This document shows, piece by piece, positions 25,932 to 34,247 of a stretch of 64,000 nucleotides of DNA. Origin of the DNA: Streptomonospora nanhaiensis (lineage in GTDB: Bacteria > Actinomycetota > Actinomycetes > Streptosporangiales > Streptosporangiaceae); NCBI RefSeq assembly GCF_026642255.1, contig NZ_CP113264.1, positions 6,944,001-7,008,000 of the forward strand, in the 5' to 3' direction. The notes under the pieces were generated by a model. It was not told where the DNA came from. It saw nothing but the letters and a program-made list of their open reading frames with translations, and made no database searches. Numbering within the stretch: position 1 is the first letter of the stretch; every line of letters starts with the position of its first letter. Position numbers and translations under genes: made by a program.

Positions 25932-26267
25932 GACCGGCTCCTCCCTTCCCTTGCGCGCGCAACTGATGCCCTTACGCGCTGTTTACGGACATTGCTCGCG
26001 ATCACTACCCCTTGTTCCACGGGTCACAACGGTTGTGCGGTGAACCACACCGCTTCGAGACCGCGCCGAGTCCTCGGGGGGCGCCGTTTGTCCGTGCGGC
26101 CATGCGGGACGCCCGCGGTTTGTCCGATCGGACAGGAGGAGCGCGAGCCACCGTGGGGCGGCGGGGCCGCTCGCGGCCCGAGGGGGCGGTGGGGCGCCGA
26201 CCGGGGCGTCGCGGAGGACGCTGTCGGCCTCCGCGGACCCGTGGGGGGCCGGGGCCGCCCGGCGGGT
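25932..26267 (-). promoter_or_regulatory. putP upstream region
   Basis: 336 bp between the GntR stop and the putP start. Locally AT-richer sequence near 25960-26050 probably holds the putP promoter, and a 14-nt palindrome lies at 26121-26134. No gene is seen. Confidence 0.45.
26121..26134. promoter_or_regulatory. Perfect 14-nt palindrome, candidate GntR operator
   Basis: TGTCCGATCGGACA is a perfect dyad preceded by TT, in the style of FadR-subfamily operators (T-GT-N-AC-A). It lies 190 bp before putP and just after the GntR gene, so the neighbouring regulator is the obvious candidate. Confidence 0.5.
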
Positions 26268-26996
26268 TCAGCCGAACCGCGTGCGGAGCCCCGACTCCAC
26301 GGCGGCGAGGTGCTCGCCCAGGGCGCGCCGGGCCGCCTCCGGGTCGCGGGTGCGGACGGCGCGCGCGATCTCCCCGTGCTGGGCGTTGCTGAGCGCGATC
26401 CCCTCCTCTGTGGGCGGGGCCGTGTCCATGAGCCCGTTGACCCGCATCCGCACGTCCGTCAGGACGGCGGTGAGCTCCTCGGAACCGGTCAGGCGGGCCA
26501 GGGTGACGTGCAGGACGGTGTCGAGGCGGCGGTAGGCGGCCCGGTCGGCCCGCTCCGCGGCGGCGAGGCCGACCGACAGCAGGCGCTCCTGCTCGGCGGT
26601 CAGGCCGGTCTCGGCGAGCCGGACCACGACCCCGGTCTCCACCACCCGGCGGAGGGCGAGCAGGTCGTCCAGCCCGGCGCCCGTGGCCGCGAGGCCGCGC
26701 AGGGCCTGGCCGGGCGTGGGGCGGGGCGGGACACCGCGGACGAACGTTCCGCCGCTGCGCCCCCTGCGCGCCTCGACGTACCCCCGGTCCTGGAGCAGGC
26801 GCAGGGCCTCGCGCAGGGTGACGCGGCCGACGCCCAGCCTGGCGGCGAGGTCGCGCTCGGCGGGGAAGCGGGCTCCGGCGGGGACCACGCCGAGCCGGAT
26901 CGCGCACAGCAGCCGGTCGACGGTGGCCTCCAGGGCTCTGCCCGACGGCACCGGGCGGAAGACCGCCTCGGCCGCGGGATCGGTGGGAGGGTCCAC
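26268..26996 (-). CDS. GntR-family regulator, FadR subfamily
   Basis: 242 residues. A winged helix-turn-helix at about 20-85 (FPAERDLAARLGVGRVTLRE, then ALRLLQDRGYVEARRG) is followed by an all-helical FCD ligand-binding domain (about 100-240) with the metal-site pattern LDTVLHVTLARLTG and NAQHGEIARAV. GTG at 26996 stands 6 nt after a TAAGCT -10-like box, so the mRNA may be leaderless. Divergent from the trypsin-VMAP gene and upstream of putP; control of proline uptake is the likely role (inference). Confidence 0.86.
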   Translation of the reverse strand: MDPPTDPAAEAVFRPVPSGRALEATVDRLLCAIRLGVVPAGARFPAERDLAARLGVGRVTLREALRLLQDRGYVEARRGRSGGTFVRGVPPRPTPGQALRGLAATGAGLDDLLALRRVVETGVVVRLAETGLTAEQERLLSVGLAAAERADRAAYRRLDTVLHVTLARLTGSEELTAVLTDVRMRVNGLMDTAPPTEEGIALSNAQHGEIARAVRTRDPEAARRALGEHLAAVESGLRTRFG

Positions 26997-27254
26997 ACGG
27001 TCAGCTTAGGCTTGCCCCCGGTCCTTCAGGGTCCGCGACCACCGGGGGGCGCCGCCCGCGGCGCCGGCCGCTCTCCGGCAGCCGTGCCGGGTCCGGCCCG
27101 CGCCCCTGCTCGCGGGACGCCTCCCCGCGGGCGGTCGTCCGCGTGTCCGGCCCGCCGGCGGGGCCCGGCGCCGGGCCTTCGCCCCCTGGTTCACAGTCGC
27201 CCCTCGGGGGAACGGTTCCGGGCACAACGGAATTCGAGAGAGGTCCCCCCGACA

Positions 27255-29195
27255 GTGGACACCCCCCTTTCACCCCGCGGCCTCCAGCCGAACGAACCGG
27301 CCTGGCAGATGCGGGTGCTCTACGAGGACGAGGCCGTGGGCGGCGCCGTCCTGCTGTCCCCCGGCCTGCTGGTGACGTGCGCGCACGTCGTCAACACGGC
27401 GCTCGGCCGCGACGGGGACCCGGAGGACCACCCGGGAGCGGGCACCACGGTGCGCCTGCGCTCGTTCGACGGGCGGGTGTGGGAGGCGGAGGTCGCGACC
27501 GACCTGTGGGCGGCGGGGCCGCAGAGCCGCGACCTGGCCCTGCTGCGCCTGAGCGGCCCGGGGCTGCCGGACACCGACTTCCCGGTCCTCAGCGGCTGCG
27601 GGGGCCTGGAGCCGGGGCAGGCCCTGTACACGACGGGGTACCCGGAGGACATGCGGTCGCTCCAGGCCTCGGTGACCTACCACGGCAGGGGCGGACCCAA
27701 CGGCGTCACGCACCAGGTCGAGACGCCTCCCTCGCGGTCGTCCCGGATCACCGGCGGGTTCAGCGGGTGCGCCGTACGGACCGAGACCGGTGAGCTGGTG
27801 GGACTCGTGCAGATGAACCACCACTACGAGTGGGGGCGTCCCGGCGAGCCCTCGGGGATCGCCTTCATCCTGCCCGTGGAGGAGATCGCGGGCGAGCGGG
27901 CCGGGGGCGAGACCGTCTCGGCCCAGCGCCTCGCGGACGAGTCGCTGTGCGGGAGGCGGACCTACGACCGCCTGCACGACCTCCTGGACTCGATCCCCCT
28001 GGAGGCGGTCCCGCCGGAGAGGCTGCTGGAGCCCCGGGAGATGCGCCGGGTCAGGCAGCAGGGGGCCGCCACCACCGCCTGGCGGGTCCTCACCGCGCTG
28101 TGGGACCTGGTGCCGGGGGCGGGGAGACCGCCGTTACGGGTGGCCTGGGTCCACCACGTCTACCGGGAGGTCTCCCCTCACAGGCCGGTCCCGCCGATGG
28201 TCTGGCAGTGGATCCGGGACGAGGCCTCCGTCCTGGGCCGTGAGTGGGCGGAGGCCCTGGCCGCGGACCGGGGCGAGCGCCTGCGCGGGCCCGAGGAGCC
28301 CTCCCCCGCGGAGCGCCCCGCCCCCGAGCCCGTCCCCGACGAGCCCGACACGATGGTGTTCTTCGACCTGGAGCCGGTGACCGGCGGCTTCAAGCTCTCG
28401 CACGGCTTCGCCCGGCGGGGCGAGGCGGACGGCCGTCCGCTGCACCAGGACACGAGGCTGGTCAGCGAGCCGGAGATCTGCGACGAGATCGGCGACCTCA
28501 TGAGCGACGTGGTCATGCGCAGGCTGGTCACCCCGAACGAGGAGTCCCTGCGGCTGCGCGTCTTCCTCCCGAGGAACCTTCTGTACCTGCGCCTGGGACA
28601 GGCCACCGGCACCAGCGAGGTGCAGTTCCCCTCCCGGCTGGCGTCGAGGTACGAGATCGTCTACCACATACGCGAGCGGCACGTGGACCCGAGCTACCTG
28701 GGGACCCCTCCCGGCCGGTGGCTCCTGCGCTCGGAGAAGCAGCGGGAGGAGGCCCTGGTGGAGGACCGCAACGTCCTCCTCACGTGGGAGAAGAAGGTGA
28801 GCGAGGTCGCGGACGCCCTGTCGAGGTCGCACCTGACCGTGTGCGCCGTGGACTCCGAGACCGGCGACGCCGAACACGTCTACGACTCCGCCGTCAACAT
28901 GGGGGTCCCCACCATCGTCAAGGGCCCCAAGAAGGCCGTGTTCGACTTCGTGAACGAGCTGCTCGCACGGGAGCCCCGGTCCCGGGTGAGGATCACCGCC
29001 CTCCCCCGGCTCCTCCGCGACAAGTCGCAGGACTACCCCGACTTCCGCGACGTCTCCCTGTTCCAGGACGACTACGGGGACGTGCTCGCGCGGGCCGTCC
29101 TCGACGGGGGTTCGGCGCTCCCCCGGGCGGGAGGGGGCGGGACGGGCGCGGTGCCGTCCCCTCGGGCGGCGGCCTCCCGTGACGTGCCGGACTGA
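27255..29195 (+). CDS. Trypsin-like protease fused to a VMAP-C-like domain
   Basis: 646 residues. Residues 1-215 form a trypsin-like protease with an intact triad: His44 (TCAHVV), Asp93 (SRDLALLRL) and Ser170 (GGFSGCAV). Residues 235-345 form an all-helical module (RRTYDRLHDLLDSIP, then WRVLTALWDLVPGAG) resembling effector-associated/VMAP-middle domains. Residues 360-615 resemble the VMAP C-terminal domain (vWA-MoxR associated protein), with LRLRVFLPRNLL, YEIVYHIRERHV and terminal DVSLFQDDYGD. No signal peptide, so it is cytoplasmic. GTG at 27255 is used (GAGAGAGG upstream); Met19 is an alternative. It heads a module with the NB-ARC protein and a Trypco1 protein. By family knowledge such proteases are effectors switched on by a partner sensor; that is inferred here. 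Confidence 0.8.
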   Translation: MDTPLSPRGLQPNEPAWQMRVLYEDEAVGGAVLLSPGLLVTCAHVVNTALGRDGDPEDHPGAGTTVRLRSFDGRVWEAEVATDLWAAGPQSRDLALLRLSGPGLPDTDFPVLSGCGGLEPGQALYTTGYPEDMRSLQASVTYHGRGGPNGVTHQVETPPSRSSRITGGFSGCAVRTETGELVGLVQMNHHYEWGRPGEPSGIAFILPVEEIAGERAGGETVSAQRLADESLCGRRTYDRLHDLLDSIPLEAVPPERLLEPREMRRVRQQGAATTAWRVLTALWDLVPGAGRPPLRVAWVHHVYREVSPHRPVPPMVWQWIRDEASVLGREWAEALAADRGERLRGPEEPSPAERPAPEPVPDEPDTMVFFDLEPVTGGFKLSHGFARRGEADGRPLHQDTRLVSEPEICDEIGDLMSDVVMRRLVTPNEESLRLRVFLPRNLLYLRLGQATGTSEVQFPSRLASRYEIVYHIRERHVDPSYLGTPPGRWLLRSEKQREEALVEDRNVLLTWEKKVSEVADALSRSHLTVCAVDSETGDAEHVYDSAVNMGVPTIVKGPKKAVFDFVNELLAREPRSRVRITALPRLLRDKSQDYPDFRDVSLFQDDYGDVLARAVLDGGSALPRAGGGGTGAVPSPRAAASRDVPD

Positions 29196-29425
29196 CCGAG
29201 CCGGGGAGAGCCGCCGTGCCGACCATTCCACTCCATCCTTTATGCCCGTGCCGTTCGGCCGAAATCGTCTGGAAGCGGAGGCGATACCGACCCGTGAACC
29301 CTCCCGAACACGCACATCGGGGGTCCGTTCCGATTTCCCGGGCGATCGGGACGCGCCGCACGGCACCGCCCCCGACGGCGGCGTGGCAGAATCGGAGGAA
29401 GGACATTTCCAGGAGGAGTTCAGAA

Positions 29426-29469
29426 GAGGGGCCCGCCGACCCCTCCTTTGAAGTTCCCCACAAGGGGAA
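29426..29469 (+). promoter_or_regulatory. Two hairpins in front of the NB-ARC gene
   Basis: GAGGGG/CCCCTC (29426-29431 and 29440-29445) followed by CTTTG is a weak terminator or attenuator. TTCCCC/GGGGAA (29454-29459 and 29464-29469) would bury the purine-rich RBS of the ATG at 29482. Together they may limit expression of the second gene of the module. Confidence 0.35.
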
Positions 29470-29481
29470 AAAGACGACATA

Positions 29482-32400
29482 ATGGACGATTTGTCCCACA
29501 GGTACCAGAACGCACTCAGCACTCTGACAGGTGGCTCGTCCCGCCCGGTCGTTCTCGTCGACTCGTCCCCCCTCATGGAGCTGCACCGCGACAGCGTGGC
29601 CGCGCTGGTCGAGGGCGCCGGGCGGGCCGGGTGCACGGTCGTCCGCTTCCACCCCGGCAACCCCACGCACACCAGGGGTGAACACGATCCACCGTGGCCC
29701 CTGGAGTCCCACCTCCCCCCGGACGCCGCGGTCGCCGTCCTCGTCACCGACACGCAGGACCGCGGGTGGCGCGGCCCGAGGCTGCGCGCCTGGGCCGCCT
29801 CGCTCGCCTCCCGCCTGCCGACCGTCCTCCTCCACCTCCTGGACCGCTCCGTCTGGTCCGGGGGGCCGCTCGCGCCCGGGCCGATGCGCATGACCGGGCC
29901 GTCCCCCGTCCCGCCCTCCTCCTGGGAGTTCACGGGGGCGGCGGCCGGCGCCGGGGACGGCGGCCTCCCCGCGGACGCCGCCGTGCTCCCCGTGCTGGAG
30001 TTCGGCCCGGACGCCCTCACCGCGTGGAGCGCGGTCGTGAGCGGCGGGGCCGGCGCCTGGGAGGCCGACGCGGCCGTGCTCCCCGCCGACGGCGCCCGGC
30101 CCCCGGGCTCCGCCCCCTGGGACCCCGATCCCGTGTCGCGCTTCCTCTCCCACGCCTCGCGCGGAGCACGCGACCTCGCCGTGCGGCTGGCCCAGGCCCC
30201 GGTCAACCTCAGGGTGGCCGAGCTGATCCAGAGCAACATCCCGCACGCGCCCCGCGACCCGCGCGCGGCCGTCACCGAGATCGCCGAGGTGTTCGGCAGC
30301 GAGCTGATGGACCCGGCCGTGCCCCTGGGGGACCTCGACGACCCCGCCGCCGCGGCCCTGGAGTTCCTTCCGGGGGTCCGCAGGGACCTCCTGGGCGGAT
30401 TCGGCGACCTCAGCGTGATGCGGTCGGTGTTCTACTCCCTCGGGATCGAGTTCAAGGACGCGGCCAGGCTCTACCAGTGGCTGTCCCGGATCGAGACCGG
30501 CGCCCCCCAGGACCCCCCGCTCGACGGCGAGGAGGACCTGGCCCGCGCCGTGCTGCCCGCGCTCTCCGAGATGCCGGGCGAGTACCGCAGGTTCGCGGAC
30601 CAGCTCCGCGTCGCCCTGGGGGAGGCGCCCGCCCGCGAGGCCGCTCCGACGGGCGCCCCGGCGGCCCGCAGCACACCCCCGGACGGGGCGCGCTCCCCCG
30701 GCGGCCCCGCCCCCCGGCACGGGGACGCGCCCCGCCCCCAGACCACCGCCCCCCGAGAGGAACCGAGCCCGACCGTGACCGACCCCCACACCCCCGCGAC
30801 GGAGTCCGCCGGCTCGGAGCCCCTGGCCCTGGGCAGTTCGAGGCTGCGCCGTTCGCGGCAGAAGCCGCTCGCCAAGCTCCGCGGCGTCCCGCCGCACAAC
30901 CTGAACTTCACCGGGCGGGAGAAGATCCTCGAACACGTCCACGACCTGTTGGAGGACTCCGTCGGCGGGGTCTACCTGCTGGCGGGCGGCGGCGGCATCG
31001 GCAAGACCCAGATCGCCACCGAGTACGTGCACCGGCACCGGGACGAGTACGACCTGATCTGGTGGTTCGCCGCCAACAGCGCCTCGGACGTCCAGCAGTC
31101 CTACCTGCGCCTGGCCCGGTACCTGGGCCTGGGCGACGACACCGGGAACCTGGAGCAGGTCGCCCAGCAGGTACGGGAGGTCCTGGAGGGCGACCCCGGG
31201 GTGGGGCGCTGGCTCCTCGTCTTCGACGACGTCTCCGAGCTCGACCAGCTGGGGGAGGAGGTCCTCCCCTCGAACGGCCCCGGGGACGTCATCATCACCT
31301 CCCGCGACCAGAGCTGGATCCCCAGCGGGCGCAGCGAGGGCTCGATCGTCCCCAGCCTGAGCGCGCGGGAGAGCGTCGCCCTGCTCCGCAAGGTCTGCCC
31401 CCACGGCCTGGACGACGACGCGACGGCCCTGCGCATCGCCGAGCGGCTGGAGCACCTCCCCCTCGCGCTCGCGCAGGTCGGCGCCTACCTGCGCGACTCC
31501 CTGATGAGCGTGGAGGAGTTCCTCCACCTGCTCCAGGACAAGTTCGACGAACTCGTCACCCACGTGGAGCCGGAGGACCTGTACCCCCTGCCCCTGGCGG
31601 CGGCCTGGAACATGCAGCTCGACGACCTCCGGCGCGGCACGGGGCCCGACCGCGCCCTCAAGCGGATGGTCAGGGAGTTCGTCCAGCTCTGCTCGTTCTT
31701 CGCCCCGCGCTCCCTCTCGCGCACCCTGTTCCACCGCGCCCGCGGGCTGAGCCCCAACCCGGACCTGTCACAGATCCTCGGCAACGAGATGGTCCTGACG
31801 AGGGTCCTGCGCTACGTGAGCAGGCACAGCCTCGCCGAGTTCGACCGGACCAACCACACCTTCCAGCTGCACGTCACCTTCCAGACCGTCGTGCAGAGCA
31901 CCCTCGGCGACGAGGAGCGGGTGCGCTACCGCGACCTGGCCCACCGGCTGCTGGCGCAGAGCGACCCCCTCGGCCCCGAGCTCCCGCAGAACTGGCCCGA
32001 GTACCAGCTGCTGTACACCCACGTGGACGCCTCCGAGGCGTGGCGCAGCCACGACCCGCAGGTCCGCGGCCTGGTGGGCAACGTGATCGTCTACCTGGTG
32101 GAGACCGGGAACGGCGACGCCGCGCTCGCCCTGGCGGACCGGGCCATCGAGGCCTGGTACGACGACACCGCGCAGAGGTTCCAGATCCAGCTGCTGCGCA
32201 CCAGGATCCTCCGGATCCGCGGTGACAACGAGATCGCCCTCGCCGAGGCGGAGCGGATGTACGCGGAGCAGGCCCAGCTGGAGGGCCCGGAGAGCGAGGA
32301 GGCCCTGGAGGCCCACCGGGCGCGGGCCATCGCGCTCAGCAACCTCGGGCACTACGCCAGGGCCCTGGCCATGTTCGAGGACATCCACCGGACGAGGACC

Positions 32401-33363
32401 ATGCTCTTCGCCGAAGACGACGAGAACACCCTGGTCATCGCCCACGACATCGGCGGCTGCCTGCGCCGCCTCGGCCGCTTCCGGCAGGCCCTGGAGCTGG
32501 ACCGGCGCACCCTCGAACAGCGCAAGTACGTGTTCGGGCCGGACGGCATCCCGACGCTGCGGACGCGGTTGTCGATCGGCCTCGGCCTCATGGCCCTCGG
32601 GTACCTGGAGGAGGCCCGGGAGACGCTGGTGGACTGCCGGAGGCGGTTCGAGGTCACCGAGGCCAACGCCAGCACCCACACCTCGGACATCCCGGTCTTC
32701 CTCTCCGTCATCCACCGCCGGCTCGGCGACCACACCCTGGCGCTGGAGCTGACCGAGCAGGCGCGCGAGGTCAACGTCGCGCGCTACGGGCCGCACGCCC
32801 CGCCGACGCTGCACCTCAACAGCATCCACATGGTGAACCTGGCCTTCGCCAACCGCCTGGAGGAGGCCCGCCGGCTGGTCGAGGACCTCCTGGTACACAT
32901 GGACGACAGGTTCCCCTCACGCCACCTCTTCCCCTGGGCCTCCAGGGCCAACGCGGCGATCGTGTTCCGCGTGCTGGGCGAGTACGAGCGGGCGCACGAG
33001 CTGGACCGCACCGCCATGGCGGAGATCCGCGAGCGCTTCCCCGACGCGGACGTCACCCTCACCGCCGTCGAGGTCAACCTGGGCAACGACCTGTTCGCCC
33101 TGGGGAGGCTCAAGGAGGCCCGCGCCCAGGACGCCGCGAGCGTGGAGCTGTGCCGGGAGGCCCTGGGGGAGCACCACGTCTTCCTGACCACGGCCCGGCG
33201 CAACCTGCTGATCAGCCGGCGGGCGCTGGGCGAGGACGTCGGGGACGAGTGGGAGGCGCTGCGCGAGCACTACACCTCGCGGTTCGGGCCCGAGCACCGC
33301 TTCGTGGCCACGATGGCGTCCTTCACCCGGCTGGACACCGACATCTTCCCCGTCAGGGACTGA
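29482..33363 (+). CDS. SAV_2336-like/vWA region + NB-ARC + TPR protein (FxsT-like)
   Basis: 1293 residues, cytoplasmic. Residues 1-340 resemble the N-terminal region of SAV_2336-type proteins, a divergent vWA-like fold (VVLVDSSPLMELH, AVAVLVTDTQDRGW, LPVLEFGPDALTAW, VNLRVAELIQSNIP). A Pro/Ala linker (about 385-450) follows. The NB-ARC NTPase (about 465-720) has NFTGREKIL, Walker A GGGGIGKTQ (502-510), Walker B LLVFDD (to 583), SRDQ and HLPLALAQVGAYL. Residues about 880-1270 are tetratricopeptide repeats. The NB-ARC-TPR part looks like FxsT of FxSxx-COOH systems, but no FxsA, FxsB or FxsC is nearby. It is probably the sensor/regulator of the adjoining protease. ATG at 29482, 286 bp after the protease stop. 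Confidence 0.82.
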   Translation: MDDLSHRYQNALSTLTGGSSRPVVLVDSSPLMELHRDSVAALVEGAGRAGCTVVRFHPGNPTHTRGEHDPPWPLESHLPPDAAVAVLVTDTQDRGWRGPRLRAWAASLASRLPTVLLHLLDRSVWSGGPLAPGPMRMTGPSPVPPSSWEFTGAAAGAGDGGLPADAAVLPVLEFGPDALTAWSAVVSGGAGAWEADAAVLPADGARPPGSAPWDPDPVSRFLSHASRGARDLAVRLAQAPVNLRVAELIQSNIPHAPRDPRAAVTEIAEVFGSELMDPAVPLGDLDDPAAAALEFLPGVRRDLLGGFGDLSVMRSVFYSLGIEFKDAARLYQWLSRIETGAPQDPPLDGEEDLARAVLPALSEMPGEYRRFADQLRVALGEAPAREAAPTGAPAARSTPPDGARSPGGPAPRHGDAPRPQTTAPREEPSPTVTDPHTPATESAGSEPLALGSSRLRRSRQKPLAKLRGVPPHNLNFTGREKILEHVHDLLEDSVGGVYLLAGGGGIGKTQIATEYVHRHRDEYDLIWWFAANSASDVQQSYLRLARYLGLGDDTGNLEQVAQQVREVLEGDPGVGRWLLVFDDVSELDQLGEEVLPSNGPGDVIITSRDQSWIPSGRSEGSIVPSLSARESVALLRKVCPHGLDDDATALRIAERLEHLPLALAQVGAYLRDSLMSVEEFLHLLQDKFDELVTHVEPEDLYPLPLAAAWNMQLDDLRRGTGPDRALKRMVREFVQLCSFFAPRSLSRTLFHRARGLSPNPDLSQILGNEMVLTRVLRYVSRHSLAEFDRTNHTFQLHVTFQTVVQSTLGDEERVRYRDLAHRLLAQSDPLGPELPQNWPEYQLLYTHVDASEAWRSHDPQVRGLVGNVIVYLVETGNGDAALALADRAIEAWYDDTAQRFQIQLLRTRILRIRGDNEIALAEAERMYAEQAQLEGPESEEALEAHRARAIALSNLGHYARALAMFEDIHRTRTMLFAEDDENTLVIAHDIGGCLRRLGRFRQALELDRRTLEQRKYVFGPDGIPTLRTRLSIGLGLMALGYLEEARETLVDCRRRFEVTEANASTHTSDIPVFLSVIHRRLGDHTLALELTEQAREVNVARYGPHAPPTLHLNSIHMVNLAFANRLEEARRLVEDLLVHMDDRFPSRHLFPWASRANAAIVFRVLGEYERAHELDRTAMAEIRERFPDADVTLTAVEVNLGNDLFALGRLKEARAQDAASVELCREALGEHHVFLTTARRNLLISRRALGEDVGDEWEALREHYTSRFGPEHRFVATMASFTRLDTDIFPVRD

Positions 33364-33406
33364 GGAGGGGGCGGTCCCGGCACACGCCCGGGGCCGCGGG
33401 GGCCGC

Positions 33407-33685
33407 TCAGCGCACGGACGAGACCAGGGACAGCCACTCGCGGGACCGGAACCGCAGGACGTCCCCTCCGGGGCGGTGGGAGTCGCGGAGGCACACGCGG
33501 CCCGGCTCGCCGAGGGAGGCCTCGCAGCAGTCGGCTCCGGATCCCGACCTCGACGACTTGCGCCATCCGGTGCCGTCGCGTCCGTCCCGCCAGATGGCAC
33601 TTGAGCCGTTTCGCCCGGTCATAACTGGTACGTCCCACCGTTTCCTCCGCGCGGACGGCAGCGGAATATCATCGTTGCCGGACAT
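33407..33685 (-). CDS. DUF397 protein
   Basis: 92 residues; the C-terminal 50 match DUF397 (WRKSSRSGSGADCCEASLG, VCLRDSHRPGGDVLRFRSRE, then W). These small proteins usually accompany XRE-type regulators in actinomycetes, as in the bldB/whiJ-like pairs, but no XRE gene is present here, so this is an orphan copy. ATG at 33685 has GGGGGAG immediately upstream; an internal ATG (Met22) gives a more typical length. It is divergent from the Trypco1 gene and convergent with the NB-ARC gene. Confidence 0.78.
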   Translation of the reverse strand: MSGNDDIPLPSARRKRWDVPVMTGRNGSSAIWRDGRDGTGWRKSSRSGSGADCCEASLGEPGRVCLRDSHRPGGDVLRFRSREWLSLVSSVR

Positions 33686-33756
33686 CTCCCCCTATTTTAC
33701 TTTCTGTGGACATCAAGAGGAATGGCAAGCCCCTTCGGAGAATGCGTGAGGCCAAT

Positions 33757-34086
33757 GTGAACAAAGTGATCGACTTCGTCACCGACGACGGCACCGTGAT
33801 CAGCATCGAGTCCGCCCCCGTCCGCAAGGAGGGGGCCGCCCCCGTCTCACGGACCCCGGGAAAGGCCACCGGGGACAAAAGGCTCGACTCCGTCCTGCTC
33901 CGCATCAGGAAGATCGCCGAGGCCGTGTCGGCGCAACTGGAGGAGCTCTCCTCCTCCTCGCTGGCGCCCTCGGAGACGGAGGTCGAATTCGGTGTGACCG
34001 TGAGCGCCGAGGCGGACGTCGTGGTGGTCAAGGGGACCGGCGAGGCCACCTTCAACGTCCGGATGACCTGGACCGCCAAGGGCTGA
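33757..34086 (+). CDS. Trypco1 (trypsin-co-occurring domain 1, CU044_2847-type) protein
   Basis: 109 residues. The pattern VIDFVTDDGTVISIES, a central helix (LDSVLLRIRKIAEAVSAQLE) and the C-terminal beta block EVEFGVTVSAEADVVVV plus GEATFNVRMTW match the Trypco1 family, small proteins encoded next to trypsin-like or STAND/peptidase conflict genes. GTG at 33757 is preferred (GAGG 5 nt upstream and the domain starts there); ATG at 33742 and GTG at 33706 are in-frame alternatives. Its presence 400 bp after the NB-ARC gene ties it to the protease module. The molecular role of the family is unknown; an adaptor or modulator is a guess. Confidence 0.8.
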   Translation: MNKVIDFVTDDGTVISIESAPVRKEGAAPVSRTPGKATGDKRLDSVLLRIRKIAEAVSAQLEELSSSSLAPSETEVEFGVTVSAEADVVVVKGTGEATFNVRMTWTAKG

Positions 34087-34142
34087 GGGCCGGGTCCCGG
34101 CGCCTCCGGCCGGGGCCCGGGACACACCCCCCGCACGCGAAA

Positions 34143-34175
34143 GCGGCCCGGATCGCGCGCCTCGATCCGGGCCGC
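34143..34175. terminator. Perfect 12-bp hairpin between convergent genes
   Basis: Arms 34143-34154 and 34164-34175 with a 9-nt loop, after the Trypco1 gene. Confidence 0.7.
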
Positions 34176-34215
34176 CCGGGGGGAGGCCGTGTCCGCCTCC
34201 CTGGAGGAGAACCCC

Positions 34216-34243
34216 GTCCGGCCCGCCTCACGCGGGCCGGGAC
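34216..34243. terminator. Hairpin just after nrdB
   Basis: GTCCGGCCCGC and GCGGGCCGGGAC pair with one bulge around CTCAC, 5 bp beyond the nrdB stop (minus strand). Confidence 0.6.
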
Positions 34244-34247
34244 ACCG

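Noticed and set aside
23866..25962. 698-codon minus-strand frame across putP and the transpeptidase
   Set aside because: It is the wrong frame for both; only its last few codons overlap the true transpeptidase frame.
29179..29482. Two small ORFs (90 and 88 codons) before the NB-ARC gene, one overlapping its start as TAATG
   Set aside because: Third-position GC is much lower than in real genes here, there is no family match and no FxSxx C-terminus; kept only as a possible coupling leader.
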